A DNA stretch of 64,000 nt from an uncultured Marinobacterium sp. (GTDB lineage: Bacteria; Pseudomonadota; Gammaproteobacteria; Pseudomonadales; Balneatricaceae). The notes beneath the pieces are model-generated. The model was not told where the DNA came from. It saw only the letters and a program-made list of their open reading frames with translations, and made no database searches. Made by a program: the position numbers and the translations under genes. The stretch covers positions 1 through 64,000 of the forward strand of contig CANMWJ010000014.1 in the NCBI GenBank assembly GCA_947501565.1, read 5' to 3'. Positions 10,015 to 24,007 of the stretch are shown here, piece by piece. The first letter of the stretch is position 1. Each line of letters begins with the position of its first letter.

Positions 10015-11268
10015 ATGGGATACCAGCATATTCAGGTTCCGGATGGACAGAAGATCACGGTGAACGACGACTTCTCACTCAATGTTCCAATCAATCCTAT
10101 TGTTCCCTACATCGAAGGGGATGGCATAGGAATGGATGTATCGCCTGTCATGATCGATGTGGTGAACGCCGCTGTCGAGAAAGCCTACGGTGGTAAACGG
10201 CAGATCGCCTGGATGGAGGTGTACGCCGGTGAAAAAGCGACCGAAGTATACGATCAGGATACCTGGTTGCCTGAGGAGACGCTCGAGGCGTTCAAAGAGT
10301 TCAAAGTGGGTATTAAGGGGCCCCTCACTACACCTGTGGGGGGTGGTATCCGCTCCCTTAACGTAGCGTTGCGGCAGGAGTTGGATCTTTATGTCTGCCA
10401 ACGTCCAGTGCGTTGGTTTGAAGGTGTGCCAAGCCCGCTACGTAATCCTGGTGACGTCGACATGGTGATCTACCGGGAAAACTCTGAGGATATCTACGCC
10501 GGTGTGGAGTGGAAGGCAGGTTCAGAAGAAGCGGAGAAGGTGATCAACTTCCTCAAAGAGGAGATGGGGGTCACCAAGATCCGGTTTGATCAGATGTGCG
10601 GTATTGGGATCAAGCCTGTCTCCGAGGCGGGCACAAAACGTCTGGTACGTCAGGCGTTGCAGTATTGCGTCGACAATGACCGTGATTCCCTGACCTTGGT
10701 GCACAAAGGCAACATCATGAAGTTCACCGAGGGTGCCTTTAAAGAGTGGGGGTATGAGCTGGCCCGTGATGAGTTTGGTGCTGAGCTCCTGAATGGCGGT
10801 CCTTGGATGAGTTTCCAGAATCCGCATACGGGCAAAGATGTCGTAGTGAAGGACGTAATTGCAGATGCGATGCTGCAGCAGATCCTTCTGCGCCCCGCTG
10901 AGTATGACGTTGTCGCCACACTGAACCTGAACGGTGACTATATCTCTGATGCGCTTGCTGCCGAAGTGGGGGGTATTGGTATCGCGCCAGGCGCCAACCT
11001 GTCGGATGACGTGGCGATCTTTGAGGCAACGCACGGTACCGCGCCTAAATACGCGGGGCAGGATAAGGTTAATCCGGGGTCTGTGATTCTGTCTGCAGAG
11101 ATGATGTTGCGCCATATGGGGTGGATCGAAGCTGCAGATCTGATTATCAAAGGGATGGACGGCGCGATCGCTGCGAAAACCGTTACCTATGATTTTGAGC
11201 GTTTGATGGACGGTGCGACACTGCTGTCCTGTTCAGAGTTTGGCGACGCAATCATCGCGAAGATGTAA
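10015..11268 (+). CDS. icd: NADP-dependent isocitrate dehydrogenase, homodimeric type
   Basis: A 417-residue Icd that oxidatively decarboxylates isocitrate to 2-oxoglutarate with NADP. The substrate loop [20 protein letters not shown] carries the serine that AceK phosphorylates in E. coli. [20 protein letters not shown] forms the cofactor region. The start [17 protein letters not shown] matches the Pseudomonas protein, and GGAG at 10005-10008 fits the ATG at 10015; an upstream ATG at 10003 is rejected. A second, unrelated isocitrate dehydrogenase (monomeric) is encoded near 61-63 kb. No aceK is visible in the window. Confidence 0.97.
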   Translation: MGYQHIQVPDGQKITVNDDFSLNVPINPIVPYIEGDGIGMDVSPVMIDVVNAAVEKAYGGKRQIAWMEVYAGEKATEVYDQDTWLPEETLEAFKEFKVGIKGPLTTPVGGGIRSLNVALRQELDLYVCQRPVRWFEGVPSPLRNPGDVDMVIYRENSEDIYAGVEWKAGSEEAEKVINFLKEEMGVTKIRFDQMCGIGIKPVSEAGTKRLVRQALQYCVDNDRDSLTLVHKGNIMKFTEGAFKEWGYELARDEFGAELLNGGPWMSFQNPHTGKDVVVKDVIADAMLQQILLRPAEYDVVATLNLNGDYISDALAAEVGGIGIAPGANLSDDVAIFEATHGTAPKYAGQDKVNPGSVILSAEMMLRHMGWIEAADLIIKGMDGAIAAKTVTYDFERLMDGATLLSCSEFGDAIIAKM

Positions 11269-11292
11269 CGACTTTACGCACTGCTGATGTGA

Positions 11293-11318
11293 ACGGGACG
11301 CATGGTCGTCCCGTTTTA
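11293..11318 (+). terminator. Intrinsic terminator of icd
   Basis: ACGGGACG (11293-11300) pairs with CGTCCCGT (11307-11314), followed by a short T-run, 24 bases after the icd stop. Confidence 0.8.
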
Positions 11319-11356
11319 GTTTGCGTCGCACGTGAAAAGTGACGCTCAGAAACTAG

Positions 11357-11380
11357 AAAACCAGCCTCAAGGCTGGTTTT
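11357..11380. terminator. Bidirectional terminator between icd and cspD
   Basis: AAAACCAGCC (11357-11366) and GGCTGGTTTT (11371-11380) form a ten-pair stem with a four-base loop. The A and T ends let it serve minus-strand cspD and back up the icd terminator. Confidence 0.85.
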
Positions 11381-11489
11381 ATGATTGCGTCGTATCATTT
11401 TTAATAATTTTGATTCTTGTTGTTCGCTAGCTCACCCGTAGATGTATACCAAGATAGTGTGTTAGGTCGCGTTAGCTTGGTTTTGTTAG

Positions 11490-11699
11490 TTAGGTTGACA
11501 TAGGTTTGATGTTTACAGCGTGCAGTCCTTTAGGGCCGGGTGCTGTTTCAAACTCGACCGTCTGGCCAGCTTTAAGGCTCTTGTAACCATCCGTTTGAAT
11601 GGCAGAGTAGTGGGCAAAGAGATCCTCGTTATGGTCTTCCGACAGGATGAACCCATAACCTTTGGCGTTGTTGAACCACTTTACTTTCCCTGTCTGCAT
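11490..11699 (-). CDS. cspD: Cold-shock-domain protein CspD
   Basis: A 69-residue cold-shock domain protein (E. coli CspD 74). RNP1-like KGYGFIL and RNP2-like LFAHYSAI are both present. [31 protein letters not shown] and [10 protein letters not shown] resemble CspD rather than CspA. E. coli CspD is a single-strand DNA-binding inhibitor of replication in stationary phase. The ATG at 11699 begins [14 protein letters not shown] as in the family; the longer frame upstream is rejected. It diverges from clpS, the usual arrangement. Confidence 0.93.
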   Translation of the reverse strand: MQTGKVKWFNNAKGYGFILSEDHNEDLFAHYSAIQTDGYKSLKAGQTVEFETAPGPKGLHAVNIKPMST

Positions 11700-11943
11700 T
11701 GATAAGACTCCTAATATCCAGATCCAGTGAAGAATGAGGAATGCCGTAACAGTCCTCAACTGCAACCCTCGGTGCTGTTAAAATATAGTTGTTAAGGGTC
11801 ACAAATTCCTTTACGTCTTCGCAGGGACTCCAGATACTTATCACTCCTGCTGGGCATTAGTATAGCATGCGTATTTAGCTCGTGTGGATTGGCGTGCAAT
11901 AAATGTTCAATAGTAAATTTTTGATATTAAAAGACAGATTTTC

Positions 11944-12306
11944 ATGGTGTATACACAGAGATTGAAAGCCATTCGTATGGCAGATGGGCCGAATGAGGAC
12001 AGGGAAGATTCTGATCACGGTCTGGTGACAGAAGAGGTAAAGCCAGAGCTGAAGCGGCCTTCGATGTATCGTGTTGTGCTGATGAATGACGACTATACGC
12101 CGATGGATTTTGTAGTAGAGGTATTGATGGCGTTCTTCAACATGAACGAGGAAAAGGCTACTCAAGTGATGTTAGCGGTACATACACAGGGAAAAGGCGT
12201 CTGTGGCGTCTATACTCGTGATGTAGCCGAAACTAAAGCTGCTATGGTGAATCAATATGCAAGAGATAATAAACATCCCTTGCTGTGTGAAATTGAAAGT
12301 GTATAG
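11944..12306 (+). CDS. clpS: ClpA adaptor protein ClpS
   Basis: A ClpS adaptor, 120 residues, that delivers proteins with destabilising N-terminal residues (N-degrons) to ClpAP. The core [21 protein letters not shown] with the N-degron pocket, the helix around [21 protein letters not shown] and the C-terminal HPLLCEIE are intact. The N-terminal extension is variable in the family. An in-frame ATG at 11977 is an equally possible start, since neither has a strong ribosome site. clpA starts nine bases downstream, so the two are an operon. Confidence 0.95.
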   Translation: MVYTQRLKAIRMADGPNEDREDSDHGLVTEEVKPELKRPSMYRVVLMNDDYTPMDFVVEVLMAFFNMNEEKATQVMLAVHTQGKGVCGVYTRDVAETKAAMVNQYARDNKHPLLCEIESV

Positions 12307-12315
12307 GGGGCCGCT

Positions 12316-14571
12316 ATGCTGAACCGAGAGCTTGAAGATACGCTCAGTGCAGCCTTCAAAGCAGCAAAAGAGAAACGCCATGAATTCATGACGGTAGAGC
12401 ACCTTTTGCTGGCGCTGCTGGATAACCGTGCGGCAACCGATGTACTTAACGCCTGTGGAGCTGATCTGGTTAAGTTACGTCAGAGCCTTGCCGATTTCAT
12501 TGATGAAACTACACCCCTTTTGCCCGACGATATTCCGAACATAGAAACTCAGCCAACATTGGGTTTTCAGCGCGTGTTGCAGCGTGCGGTGTTTCATGTG
12601 CAGTCGTCCGGTAAAAACGAAGTTACCGGTGCTAACGTGCTGGTGGCCATCTTTAGTGAACAGGAAAGCCAGGCTGTATTTGTCCTGCAGCAGCAGGGCG
12701 TAGAGCGCATTGACGCGGTGAATTTCATCTCGCATGGAATCTCCCGGGTATCTGATCACGAACACGAGTCGAATGGTTCTCCTGTTGAGGGTGAAGCGAC
12801 GGAGGAGGGAGATAAAAGCCCACTCTCCAAATATGCCGTTAATCTGAACGTGGAAGCCAGTCAGGGGCGTATTGATCCGCTCGTAGGTCGCGATTCTGAG
12901 GTCGAGCGTGTTGTGCAGATCCTGTCGCGTCGCCGTAAAAACAATCCGCTTCTCGTCGGTGAGGCTGGTGTAGGTAAGACCGCGATCGCAGAAGGCCTTG
13001 CCAAGCTGATCGTCGAAGAGGAGGTGCCGGAGGTTATCGCTAACTCTGTCGTGTATTCTCTCGATCTGGGTGCCTTGCTCGCCGGTACTAAATACCGTGG
13101 TGATTTTGAGAAGCGCCTGAAAGCGTTGCTGAACGAGATTAAGCGTCAGGATCACGCGATCCTGTTTATTGATGAGATCCATACCATTATCGGTGCTGGT
13201 GCCGCATCGGGCGGCTCTATGGATGCGTCTAACCTGCTGAAACCACTGTTGAGTTCCGGGGCTATCCGCTGTATCGGTTCGACTACGTTCCAGGAGTTCC
13301 GCGGCATCTTCGAAAAAGACCGTGCGTTGGCACGCCGCTTCCAGAAGGTGGATGTGCTTGAGCCGACTGTTGAAGATACCTACAAGATCCTGCGTGGTCT
13401 GAAAAGTCGTTTTGAAGAGCATCACGATCTGAAATACACCGATCAGGCGCTTAAGGCAGCGGCTGAGCTGGCTGACCGTTACATCAACGACAAGCACATG
13501 CCAGACAAGGCGATCGATGTGATTGACGAGGCGGGTGCCTATCAGCGTTTGTTGCCGGTTGATCTGCGTAAGAAAGAGATCGACGTGATTGATGTCGAAT
13601 CGGTTGTTGCCAAGATTGCGCGTATTCCTCCTAAGAGTGTATCTGCCTCTGATAAAGATCTGCTCTCCAAGCTGGATAGCAATCTGAAGATGGTGGTTCT
13701 TGGTCAGGATCAGGCGATCGATACGCTGGCATCTGCGATTAAACTCTCCCGTGCGGGCCTGAAAGAGCCTAACAAACCGGTGGGTAGCTTCCTCTTCTCT
13801 GGTCCGACAGGTGTCGGTAAAACTGAGGTAACCACTCAGCTGGCGCGTCAGATGGGTATTGAGCTGGTGCGCTTTGATATGTCTGAGTATATGGAGCGTC
13901 ACACCGTGTCCCGTCTTATCGGTGCGCCTCCGGGTTACGTCGGTTACGATCAGGGCGGTCTGCTGACTGAAGCGATCACCAAGTCACCGCACTGTGTGCT
14001 GTTGCTGGATGAGATCGAGAAGGCGCATCCGGAAGTGTTTAATCTGTTGTTGCAGGTGATGGACAACGGTACGCTGACTGACAATAACGGGCGTAAAGCG
14101 GACTTCCGTAACGTGATTCTGGTGATGACCACCAACGCAGGTGCGGAGCGGATGGCGCGTAACTCCATCGGTTTCTCCAAACAGGATCACACCACCGATG
14201 GTATGGAAGCTATCCGTAAGCTGTTCACGCCGGAGTTCCGCAACCGTCTGGACGGTATTATTCAGTTCAAAGCCCTGTCGACCGATATCATCAAAGGTGT
14301 GGTTGATAAGTTCATTACTGAGCTGCAGGTACAGCTGGATGAGAAAAACGTGGTGCTGCACGTTGATGAAGCTGCGCGTGGCTGGTTTGCTTCAAACGGC
14401 TACGATGAGCAGATGGGTGCGCGTCCGATGAAACGCATGATTCAGGAGAAGCTGAAGAAACCGCTGGCTGAGATGATTCTTTTCGGTGAATTGGCCGAGG
14501 AGGGTGGTGAAGTCGCGATTACAGTGGATGAATCAGGAGAGCTTCTTGTAGAAGTGATGGAGGCAGCCTAA
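12316..14571 (+). CDS. clpA: ATP-dependent Clp protease ATPase subunit ClpA
   Basis: A 751-residue AAA+ unfoldase. An N-terminal Clp repeat domain (about 1-142) docks ClpS. D1 has Walker A GEAGVGKT (215-222) and Walker [10 protein letters not shown]2 has Walker A GPTGVGKT (about 496-503) and VLLLDEIEK. The ClpP-docking IGF loop lies near residue 618, so it should partner with ClpP, which is not in the window. The ribosome site is in AGGGGG upstream. E. coli ClpA is 758 residues. Confidence 0.97.
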   Translation: MLNRELEDTLSAAFKAAKEKRHEFMTVEHLLLALLDNRAATDVLNACGADLVKLRQSLADFIDETTPLLPDDIPNIETQPTLGFQRVLQRAVFHVQSSGKNEVTGANVLVAIFSEQESQAVFVLQQQGVERIDAVNFISHGISRVSDHEHESNGSPVEGEATEEGDKSPLSKYAVNLNVEASQGRIDPLVGRDSEVERVVQILSRRRKNNPLLVGEAGVGKTAIAEGLAKLIVEEEVPEVIANSVVYSLDLGALLAGTKYRGDFEKRLKALLNEIKRQDHAILFIDEIHTIIGAGAASGGSMDASNLLKPLLSSGAIRCIGSTTFQEFRGIFEKDRALARRFQKVDVLEPTVEDTYKILRGLKSRFEEHHDLKYTDQALKAAAELADRYINDKHMPDKAIDVIDEAGAYQRLLPVDLRKKEIDVIDVESVVAKIARIPPKSVSASDKDLLSKLDSNLKMVVLGQDQAIDTLASAIKLSRAGLKEPNKPVGSFLFSGPTGVGKTEVTTQLARQMGIELVRFDMSEYMERHTVSRLIGAPPGYVGYDQGGLLTEAITKSPHCVLLLDEIEKAHPEVFNLLLQVMDNGTLTDNNGRKADFRNVILVMTTNAGAERMARNSIGFSKQDHTTDGMEAIRKLFTPEFRNRLDGIIQFKALSTDIIKGVVDKFITELQVQLDEKNVVLHVDEAARGWFASNGYDEQMGARPMKRMIQEKLKKPLAEMILFGELAEEGGEVAITVDESGELLVEVMEAA

Positions 14572-14587
14572 GGGCTGCCTCTTTTTT
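14560..14587 (+). terminator. Intrinsic terminator of clpS-clpA overlapping the stop codon
   Basis: GAGGCAGCC (14560-14568) pairs with GGCTGCCTC (14573-14581), followed by six T. The clpA TAA forms most of the loop. Confidence 0.9.
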
Positions 14588-14616
14588 CGTCTCGCGAAGT
14601 CGAGCGGGAAATCGAC

Positions 14617-14835
14617 TTAACGTGCGCGGTAGACGATACGGCCTTTGCTCAGGTCGTACGGAGTCAGCTCGACCTTCACTTTATCGCCGGTAAGAATGCG
14701 GATGTAGTTTTTACGCATTTTTCCGGAGATGTGCGCTGTAACAATGTGACCGTTTTCCAGTTCAACACGAAACATCGTGTTCGGAAGTGTGTCGATCACA
14801 GTGCCTTCCATTTCGATGCTATCTTCTTTAGCCAT
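14617..14835 (-). CDS. infA: Translation initiation factor IF-1
   Basis: A 72-residue IF-1, a single S1/OB-fold protein that binds the ribosomal A site during initiation. [36 protein letters not shown] and [14 protein letters not shown] are nearly identical to E. coli. A strong AAGAGGT ribosome site precedes the ATG. It converges on clpA and lies about 120 bases downstream of ate, the common order in this group. Confidence 0.98.
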   Translation of the reverse strand: MAKEDSIEMEGTVIDTLPNTMFRVELENGHIVTAHISGKMRKNYIRILTGDKVKVELTPYDLSKGRIVYRAR

Positions 14836-14959
14836 TCAGTAGCTACCTCTTAAGGCCTTTGCAGATCCAAACCCGTTTTTTGAAGCGCCGTATTGTGCCT
14901 GAATTGTTCAGGTATATCAAAGACATTCTTGAAAAACGGATTTGAAGATATGGTTACAG

Positions 14960-15670
14960 TTATGTGATGGAGACCCAGTGGCCATCCAGTAACAGTTCGA
15001 TTGGACGGAACATGATTTTGTAGTTCATCTTGCGGCATTCGCGGACCCAATAACCGAGATAAACGTACTGCAGATGGCGGCGCTGAGTTTCGCCGATCTG
15101 CCAGAGAATCGCGAAGGTGCCGAGGCTGCGTTTCTCTTCGTCCGGATCGTAAAAAGTGTAGATAGGGGAGAGTCCCTGACTGAGTTCATCGCAGACCGCG
15201 ATCGCCATCAGAGTGTTATCTGGCGTACGGAATTCGATAAAGATCGTATCCTGCGCGCCATCGACCAGAAAGGAGGTGAACTGATCGATGCTGGGCGGAT
15301 ACATATCACCGTCGTTGTGGCGTTCGGTAATGTAGCGGGCATACAGATCGTAATATTCCTGGGTGAACTGAGGTTCAACCGCGCGGAATTTGAGATCACG
15401 ATTTTTCGCCATGACGCGTTTCTGGCTTTTGCTTGCTTTGAAAGCATCAACCGGAATGCGTACGGAGATACACGCCTGGCACTCCTTACAATGCGGACGA
15501 TAGATATGTCCGCCGCTACGTCTGAAACCTAGGTCCGACAGCTGACTGTAGGTGTCCTTGGTGATGATCGCATGCGGATCAACAAACAGAGTTTTCGCCT
15601 GTCTGTCCTTCAGATAGCTGCAATCATGCTCTGGCGTGGCGTAGAAATGTAAGGTTTTCAGGTTAGTCAT
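14960..15670 (-). CDS. bpt: Leucyl (aspartate/glutamate) tRNA-protein transferase
   Basis: A 236-residue ATE-family transferase of the bacterial Bpt type, which adds leucine from Leu-tRNA to N-terminal Asp or Glu, creating N-degrons for ClpS-ClpAP. The N-terminal cysteine-rich [34 protein letters not shown] and the later [17 protein letters not shown] are family hallmarks. It overlaps aat by four bases (ATGA), so both N-degron transferases are coupled. The name ate is also used; leucyl specificity is inferred from the bacterial family. Confidence 0.92.
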   Translation of the reverse strand: MTNLKTLHFYATPEHDCSYLKDRQAKTLFVDPHAIITKDTYSQLSDLGFRRSGGHIYRPHCKECQACISVRIPVDAFKASKSQKRVMAKNRDLKFRAVEPQFTQEYYDLYARYITERHNDGDMYPPSIDQFTSFLVDGAQDTIFIEFRTPDNTLMAIAVCDELSQGLSPIYTFYDPDEEKRSLGTFAILWQIGETQRRHLQYVYLGYWVRECRKMNYKIMFRPIELLLDGHWVSIT

Positions 15671-16383
15671 GGTGCAGATTCCCCGAAACTGATCGTTTCC
15701 AGCTCAAGCTCCCAGCGGTGGCCGGGATCCCGATCCAGATACTTGTTCAGGTAGCGCTTAAATTCTGCTCTGGGAATCTCTCTGGCACCCAGGGATTTCA
15801 GATGTTCGTTGCTTACCTGACAGTCGATTAAAGCATAGCCCCAGATCTTAAGTTGTTCGACTAAATGCACGAACGCAATCTTGGATGCATCTGTTCTGCG
15901 ACTGAACATAGACTCGCCAAAAAACATCTTGCCCATTGCTAAGCCATAGAGACCACCGACCAGCTCTCCGTCGATACGTACCTCGACAGAGTGGGCGATA
16001 CCCTGCTTATGCAGCTCGCAGTAGGCGCCCTTCATGGCGCGGGTGATCCAGGTGCCGTCGCCGTTAGCTCGGGGTTCGGCACAGGCATCAACCACAGCTT
16101 CAAAGTCCGTGTCGAAGCTCACAACATAGTCCTTTTTACGAATGCGCTTGCGTAGACTTCGGGAGACGTGAATCTGTTCCGGATACAGCACGCAGCGAGG
16201 GTCCGGGCTCCACCAGAGAATAGGCTCGCCCTGATTGTACCAAGGGAAAATACCCTGTCGGTACGCTTCTTTCAGGCGCGCAGAACTCAGGTCGCCGCCG
16301 GCGGCAAGCAAGCCATTGGGGTCCTTCAGTGCGGTATGTATAGCGGGGAAGCTACAGGTATTGGTGTCTAACCAAACGATCAT
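15667..16383 (-). CDS. aat: Leucyl/phenylalanyl-tRNA-protein transferase
   Basis: A 238-residue Aat that adds Leu or Phe to N-terminal Arg or Lys of proteins, marking them for ClpS-ClpAP. The motifs [27 protein letters not shown] (spanning about residues 23-49), [28 protein letters not shown] and [14 protein letters not shown] are all characteristic. The ATG is at 16383. The last codons overlap the bpt start by four bases. trxB lies upstream but is separated by a terminator. Confidence 0.96.
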   Translation of the reverse strand: MIVWLDTNTCSFPAIHTALKDPNGLLAAGGDLSSARLKEAYRQGIFPWYNQGEPILWWSPDPRCVLYPEQIHVSRSLRKRIRKKDYVVSFDTDFEAVVDACAEPRANGDGTWITRAMKGAYCELHKQGIAHSVEVRIDGELVGGLYGLAMGKMFFGESMFSRRTDASKIAFVHLVEQLKIWGYALIDCQVSNEHLKSLGAREIPRAEFKRYLNKYLDRDPGHRWELELETISFGESAP

Positions 16384-16391
16384 AGTACTTT

Positions 16392-16425
16392 GAAAAAGCA
16401 GGCCCCGATGAGTATCGGAGCCTGC
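16392..16425 (-). terminator. Intrinsic terminator of trxB
   Basis: GCAGGCCCCGAT (16398-16409) pairs with ATCGGAGCCTGC (16414-16425), one mismatch, with five A before it on the plus strand giving a T-run on the minus strand. It lies within ten bases of the trxB stop. Confidence 0.85.
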
Positions 16426-16431
16426 AATTCC

Positions 16432-17400
<969 letters not shown>

Positions 17401-17640
17401 CTAAATTGGTTGGGTTAAACAGAATAGGGGCGATCTGCAATATTTCAAGTTATGGCGCGGATTATATTGCAAGAATCTTGCCTCGCCCACTCACCGTGAC
17501 GGGATTTCGGTTAATGGCTGCACAGATACTGTTTATTCGTTGCGCAACCGGTGGAAGGGCACCATGCTTTTTGTCGGTATGGGTTGGAAATATGTTATTG
17601 TCTACGGCGGTTCTAACAGCTTGAAAGTGGAGAAATTCTG

Positions 17641-20313
17641 TTGAATTTAACCGACAAGGATCAGCTCCTTGAGTTTCCGGCGATGGTGGCGCGTATATGT
17701 AAAGAAGCCGCATTAATCATCGTTATCGGCCTTAATCTGTTTCTTTTATTGGCGTTACTCGGGTATGACGGGCGCGACCCGGGCTGGTCGCACCTGGGAT
17801 ACCAGCCGGAGACAAGAAACTTTACCGGGGTGGTCGGTGCCTGGCTGGCCGATCTGGCGTTCTCGGCGGTGGGTGTGTGCGCCTATCTATTGCCTGCCCT
17901 GATCGTGTTGCCATCAGTTCGCTTTCTGCTGCGTAAACAGGTCGGCATGATGGATGCCGTGCCTTTCTTTATTCTTCGCACCTGCGGTGCGCTGGTCACC
18001 GTAGCCAGCCTTGCAGCGCTGGCTGCTACCCATTTCGATAACCAATCGTTGCAGCTACCGTTTTCCGCTGGAGGTTTGTTGGGGGAGGCGTTGTCTGATC
18101 AAGCGGTTGGTCTGTTCAGTATTTTGGGCAGTTCGGTGCTGCTGTTTACCCTCTGTCTTTTCGGTCTGACCCTATTTTTGGAAACCTCCTGGAGTGCCAT
18201 GCTGGAAAAAGTTGGCACCGGGGTTGTTGGTAAGTTTGAACAGTTGCAGGAGCGTCTAGAGCGAAATCGTGGTGACGATCACGAATACGAAGAGTATGAC
18301 GAGTACGAACAAGAGGATGAGGATAACGGGCGTCAGCAGGCGTTGGATGCCGTATCCCGGATTCCGATGGGTAGCCCGCGTCGCGCACCAGAAACACCTG
18401 AGCGTGTCGAGCCACTGTTTGCAGGGGATCTTGTACCTCAGGACGCGACAGATACAGATAAAGAGGAAGGGCAGCCTTCGTTGCCGTTCAATGATAAATC
18501 TGCTGCTACGCCAATTGAACCTGAGGTTGAGTACGCCGAGGTGTCAGACGTAGATGTAGCTCCGCTGCGTCCCGAACCTGAACAGCAAACTCCCGACGAT
18601 CTGCCTTGGGATATGGACGTACAAAGCGCGGCTGACGTGCAGGCCGCTGCTACGCAGGCCGTTGCCGAACCCGAACCACAGGTGGTTGCGCCTGTGGAAG
18701 AGAACCGTAAAAACGTTCGGATTGTACCGCTCTCCGAAACCCATAAGCCGATGCAGGATAAGGATCTTGGCCTGGATGGCGCACAAGGTTCTACGCCATC
18801 GAGCAAGCAGAAGATGCGAATTCCGTCTCTGGACAAGCTGGATCCACCAGAACTTAACCAGTCAGCAGGTTATTCGCCGGACCAGCTGGAATCGATGTCA
18901 CGCCTGCTGGAAGCCAAGCTGAAAGACTTTAACGTGATCGCTGAAGTGGTAGAGGTTAATCCGGGCCCGGTTATTACCCGATTCGAGATCCAGCCTGCGC
19001 CGGGGGTTAAAGCAAGCAAGGTCAGTAACCTGGCGAAAGACCTGGCACGCTCCATGGCGGTCAGCAGTGTGCGTGTGGTGGAGGTGATCGCTGGTAAGTC
19101 GGTGATCGGTGTTGAGATCCCGAACGAGGAACGCCAAACGGTACACCTCAGTGAGGTACTGAACTCTAAACCTTACCTTGAAGCTCCGTCCAAGTTGACG
19201 TTGGGCCTGGGTAACGACATTGCCGGTAACCCGGTGGTCGCGAACCTGGCGAAGATGCCACACCTACTGGTGGCAGGTACTACCGGTTCCGGTAAGTCGG
19301 TGGGTGTAAACGCCATGCTGCTCAGCCTTCTGTTTAAGGCAACACCAGATGAAGTGCGTCTCATGCTGGTCGATCCTAAGATGCTGGAGCTTTCGATCTA
19401 TGACGGTATCCCACACCTGCTGACACCGGTTATCACCGATATGAAAGACGCCGCCGCCGGTTTGCGCTGGTGTGTCGGCGAGATGGAGGAACGCTACCGT
19501 CTGATGGCGAAGATGGGCGTGCGAAACATCGCCGGTTTTAATGAGAAGCTAGAGAAGGCGCGTAAAGCAGGTGAACCCATCAAGGATCCGCTCTGGAATC
19601 CGGAAGAGTATGGTATGCCAGCTGATTCTCCTGCACCCGAATTGAAACCACTGCCGTATATCGTGGTGGTAATCGATGAATTTGCCGACATGATGATGAT
19701 CGTCGGTAAGAAGGTGGAAGAGCTGATCGCCCGTATCGCGCAGAAAGCGCGTGCGGCGGGTATCCACCTCATTCTGGCAACGCAGCGTCCGTCGGTGGAT
19801 GTGATTACCGGTCTGATCAAGGCCAACATTCCGACTCGAATCGCTTTCCAGGTTTCGTCCAAAATCGATTCCCGTACCATTCTGGATCAATCCGGCGCTG
19901 AGCATCTACTGGGCTGGGGTGACATGCTCTACCTGCCTGCGGGTACCAGCTTGCCGAACCGTGTGCATGGTGCGTTCGTCAGCGATGATGAGGTTCATCG
20001 GGTGGTGGAAGCGTGGAAGAAGATTGGTTCGCCGGTGTTTGTCGAAGAAATTCTGAACGCCGAAGGTGGAGATTCAGTCATAACCGGTTCAGGTGGCTTG
20101 TTCGATGATGAACAGGACCCACTATATGATGAAGCGGTTGCCTTCGTGACCGAGACGCGTAAAGCCTCTATTTCCAGTGTGCAGCGCCGTCTCAAGATCG
20201 GTTATAACCGGTCGGCACGTATGATCGAAGCGATGGAAGCGGCGGGTGTAGTCAGCCCGGCGGGCAGTAACGGTCAGCGTGAAGTGCTGGCACCGCCACC
20301 GGTTAAGGATTAA
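17641..20313 (+). CDS. ftsK: DNA translocase FtsK
   Basis: An 890-residue FtsK. Four N-terminal membrane helices lie within about residues 20-180. An acidic, proline-rich linker (about 200-390, with [14 protein letters not shown]) follows. Then come the RecA-like motor with Walker A GTTGSGKS (546-553) and [15 protein letters not shown], and a C-terminal gamma winged helix (about 830-890) that reads KOPS. It pumps chromosome termini to dif/XerCD at division. The start is TTG at 17641, supported by GGAG eight bases upstream. It heads ftsK-lolA-rarA-crcB-serS. Confidence 0.96.
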   Translation: MNLTDKDQLLEFPAMVARICKEAALIIVIGLNLFLLLALLGYDGRDPGWSHLGYQPETRNFTGVVGAWLADLAFSAVGVCAYLLPALIVLPSVRFLLRKQVGMMDAVPFFILRTCGALVTVASLAALAATHFDNQSLQLPFSAGGLLGEALSDQAVGLFSILGSSVLLFTLCLFGLTLFLETSWSAMLEKVGTGVVGKFEQLQERLERNRGDDHEYEEYDEYEQEDEDNGRQQALDAVSRIPMGSPRRAPETPERVEPLFAGDLVPQDATDTDKEEGQPSLPFNDKSAATPIEPEVEYAEVSDVDVAPLRPEPEQQTPDDLPWDMDVQSAADVQAAATQAVAEPEPQVVAPVEENRKNVRIVPLSETHKPMQDKDLGLDGAQGSTPSSKQKMRIPSLDKLDPPELNQSAGYSPDQLESMSRLLEAKLKDFNVIAEVVEVNPGPVITRFEIQPAPGVKASKVSNLAKDLARSMAVSSVRVVEVIAGKSVIGVEIPNEERQTVHLSEVLNSKPYLEAPSKLTLGLGNDIAGNPVVANLAKMPHLLVAGTTGSGKSVGVNAMLLSLLFKATPDEVRLMLVDPKMLELSIYDGIPHLLTPVITDMKDAAAGLRWCVGEMEERYRLMAKMGVRNIAGFNEKLEKARKAGEPIKDPLWNPEEYGMPADSPAPELKPLPYIVVVIDEFADMMMIVGKKVEELIARIAQKARAAGIHLILATQRPSVDVITGLIKANIPTRIAFQVSSKIDSRTILDQSGAEHLLGWGDMLYLPAGTSLPNRVHGAFVSDDEVHRVVEAWKKIGSPVFVEEILNAEGGDSVITGSGGLFDDEQDPLYDEAVAFVTETRKASISSVQRRLKIGYNRSARMIEAMEAAGVVSPAGSNGQREVLAPPPVKD

Positions 20314-20315
20314 AG

Positions 20316-20957
20316 ATGAAAAACCTGATTAAACGATGTGTATTTGTAGCAAGCCTGGTTCTGGGGAGCGTCAGCGCACAGGCAGAGTTGGCAGATGCGG
20401 AGCTGAAAGCACTGCTGGATACCTATAGCACCTTCAGTGCCGACTTCTCCCAGATCGCCACCGCTGATCAGGGGCGGCGCGTTCAGGAGAACAGAGGTAA
20501 GTTGGCTGTGGCCAAACCTAACCTGTTCCGCTGGGAAAGCAGCGAACCGTTCCCTCAGGAAATCATCGGTGATGGCGACTACATCTGGGTGTACGATCCG
20601 GATCTGGAGCAGGTCACCCGTAAACCGGCTCAGAACGGTACCAGCAGCGCACCTGCGCTGATCCTGAATGGACGGGTAGAGGAGCTGCGTGAACAGTTTC
20701 ATATTGCGCTGCTGAGCGGAGAAAATTCCAGCGCCAAACTGTTCGAACTGATCCCGGTGGACGAGCAGAATACGTTCAACCGCATCCGTCTTTTCTTCGA
20801 AAGCGGAATGATCTCTGAACTGATGCTGGAAGATACCCTTGGGCAACGTACCACCATCGTTTTCGAAAACCAGAAGCTGAATCCGGACCTGAAACCGGAC
20901 CTCTTCCAGTTTGTACTGCCGGAAGGTGCAGACCTGATTCTGGACTCTGAGGTCTGA
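20316..20957 (+). CDS. lolA: Outer-membrane lipoprotein carrier protein LolA
   Basis: A 213-residue periplasmic chaperone that takes lipoproteins from LolCDE to LolB. The signal peptide ends [12 protein letters not shown]. The mature part has the LolA pattern [25 protein letters not shown] and [13 protein letters not shown]. The stop overlaps the rarA start (TGATG). A second, distant LolA-like protein is encoded at 39.5 kb with its own ABC transporter. Confidence 0.95.
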   Translation: MKNLIKRCVFVASLVLGSVSAQAELADAELKALLDTYSTFSADFSQIATADQGRRVQENRGKLAVAKPNLFRWESSEPFPQEIIGDGDYIWVYDPDLEQVTRKPAQNGTSSAPALILNGRVEELREQFHIALLSGENSSAKLFELIPVDEQNTFNRIRLFFESGMISELMLEDTLGQRTTIVFENQKLNPDLKPDLFQFVLPEGADLILDSEV

Positions 20958-22297
20958 TGGACGATCTGTTTGGCAGCCCGAAAAAGGCGTACGAACCCCT
21001 GGCCGCGCGCATGCGGCCAACGCGTCTGAGTGAATATTATGGGCAGTCCCATCTGCTGGCACCTGGTAAACCACTGCGTACAGCGCTGGAGCAGGGTGCG
21101 GCACACTCTATGTTGTTCTGGGGGCCGCCCGGTGTCGGTAAAACCACACTGGCAAGGTTGATCGCCCATCAGGTAGACGCCCACTTTATGACCATCTCTG
21201 CCGTCTTATCCGGTGTTAAGGATATCCGTGCGGCCGTGGAGCAGGCGAAGCAGGTACAGGCGCAATCCGGGCGCAAGACGATCCTCTTCGTAGATGAGGT
21301 GCACCGGTTTAACAAAGCGCAACAGGATGCGTTTCTGCCCTATATCGAAGATGGCACCATCATCTTTGTTGGTGCAACCACCGAAAATCCATCATTTGAG
21401 CTCAATAACGCGCTGCTTTCCCGTGCACGTGTCTATCTGTTGCGGGGCCTTGAGCAGCTGGAGATTCGGGACGTGATCCAACGCGCCCTGGACGATGAGG
21501 AGCACGGACTGGGTAACCGCAAGCTGATCATCGCTGAAACCCTGCTGGAAAAACTGGCGATTGCCGCTGACGGCGATGCCCGTCGTGCGCTCAACCTTCT
21601 GGAGATCGCCTCCGATCTTGCGGAAAGTACGGAGCAGGGGGAGGTGGTTGATGATGCTGTTATGGAAGAGGTGTTGCGTTCCACCGGACGGCGCTATGAC
21701 AAGCAGGGTGACCTCTTCTACGACATGATCTCCGCTTTCCATAAGTCGGTACGAGGTTCTTCACCGGACGGCGCTTTGTACTGGTGCTGTCGTATGCTCG
21801 ATGGGGGATGTGATCCACTTTATATCGCACGACGACTGGTGGCGATCGCGTCCGAGGATATCGGTAATGCGGATCCACGCGCAATGCAGGTCGCACTCTC
21901 CGCCTGGGATGCGTTTGAACGTGTCGGGCCAGCAGAGGGTGAGCGCGCGATCGCACAAGCAGCGGTCTACTGCGCCTGCGCGCCTAAGAGTAACGCTTTG
22001 TACAGCGCCTATAATCAGTGCCGTGCCGATGTGGCGGCAGCACCGGGTTATGAGGTGCCGGAACACCTCAGAAATGCGCCAACCTCCCTGATGAAAGATC
22101 TGGGCTATGGGGAGGAGTACCGTTACGCACACAACGAGCCGGGTGCTTATGCTGCGGGTGAAAATTACCTGCCGCCTGAGCTGGCTGATCAGCGTTGGTA
22201 TGAACCAGAAGACCGCGGGCTTGAGAAGAAGATTCGCGATAAGCTGGATTATCTGCGTACGCTGGATGCGCAGAGCCCGCAACAACGTTATAAATAA
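20957..22297 (+). CDS. rarA: Replication-associated recombination protein RarA (MgsA)
   Basis: A 446-residue AAA+ protein of the RarA/WRNIP1/Mgs1 family that acts at stalled replication forks. Walker A GPPGVGKT is at 56-63, Walker [11 protein letters not shown] near 109, sensor-1 [12 protein letters not shown] and the arginine-finger region [10 protein letters not shown]. The C-terminal tetramerisation domain is typical ([24 protein letters not shown]). It is translationally coupled to lolA, the same arrangement as in E. coli and Pseudomonas. Confidence 0.96.
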   Translation: MDDLFGSPKKAYEPLAARMRPTRLSEYYGQSHLLAPGKPLRTALEQGAAHSMLFWGPPGVGKTTLARLIAHQVDAHFMTISAVLSGVKDIRAAVEQAKQVQAQSGRKTILFVDEVHRFNKAQQDAFLPYIEDGTIIFVGATTENPSFELNNALLSRARVYLLRGLEQLEIRDVIQRALDDEEHGLGNRKLIIAETLLEKLAIAADGDARRALNLLEIASDLAESTEQGEVVDDAVMEEVLRSTGRRYDKQGDLFYDMISAFHKSVRGSSPDGALYWCCRMLDGGCDPLYIARRLVAIASEDIGNADPRAMQVALSAWDAFERVGPAEGERAIAQAAVYCACAPKSNALYSAYNQCRADVAAAPGYEVPEHLRNAPTSLMKDLGYGEEYRYAHNEPGAYAAGENYLPPELADQRWYEPEDRGLEKKIRDKLDYLRTLDAQSPQQRYK

Positions 22298-22324
22298 TCA
22301 CAGGAACAGCTAAAGGATCTGCAG

Positions 22325-22696
22325 ATGCAACACTTTATCGCGATTGCCATCGGTGGTGCCGCTGGCGCGCTGGCTCGATACTGGATGAGTGGTCTGCTGA
22401 ACAACGCTGCCTACAAGCTGCCCTACGGTACCCTGGCGTGTAACGTCATAGGCTCATTCCTGATGGGTGTTTGTTTTGTCTTGATCATGGAAAAAGCACG
22501 CTTAAACCCGGAGCTGAGACCACTGCTGATGGTTGGCTTTATGGGTGCATTTACCACTTTTTCCACCTTTTCGCTCGAAACCGTCGTAATGCTGCAGGAA
22601 GGGCATGTCATGTCTGCAGCGATTTATATATCATTAAGCGTCCTTTTGTGTATCGCCGCGCTGTATGGCGGTTTGTGGTTCACTCGCTTGTTTTAA
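22325..22696 (+). CDS. crcB: Fluoride ion channel CrcB/Fluc
   Basis: A 123-residue four-helix membrane protein. It has GGAAGALARYW near the N-terminus, YGTLACNVIGSFLMG with the pore asparagine, and GFMGAFTTFSTFSLE with the phenylalanine box and sodium site. It works as a dual-topology dimer that exports fluoride. It sits in the rarA-serS gap, as in Pseudomonas. I found no fluoride riboswitch signature in the short gap before it. Confidence 0.95.
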   Translation: MQHFIAIAIGGAAGALARYWMSGLLNNAAYKLPYGTLACNVIGSFLMGVCFVLIMEKARLNPELRPLLMVGFMGAFTTFSTFSLETVVMLQEGHVMSAAIYISLSVLLCIAALYGGLWFTRLF

Positions 22697-22710
22697 ATAA
22701 GGTGCATTAG

Positions 22711-23991
<1,281 letters not shown>

Positions 23992-24007
23992 TCGCCTCGT
24001 TAAATTG

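Noticed and set aside
12475-13902. 475-codon open frame opposite clpA
   Set aside because: Codon-bias artefact antisense to a clear AAA+ gene.
22297-22325. Fluoride riboswitch before crcB
   Set aside because: The gap is only 27 bases and lacks the conserved pseudoknot sequence; crcB is inside an operon.
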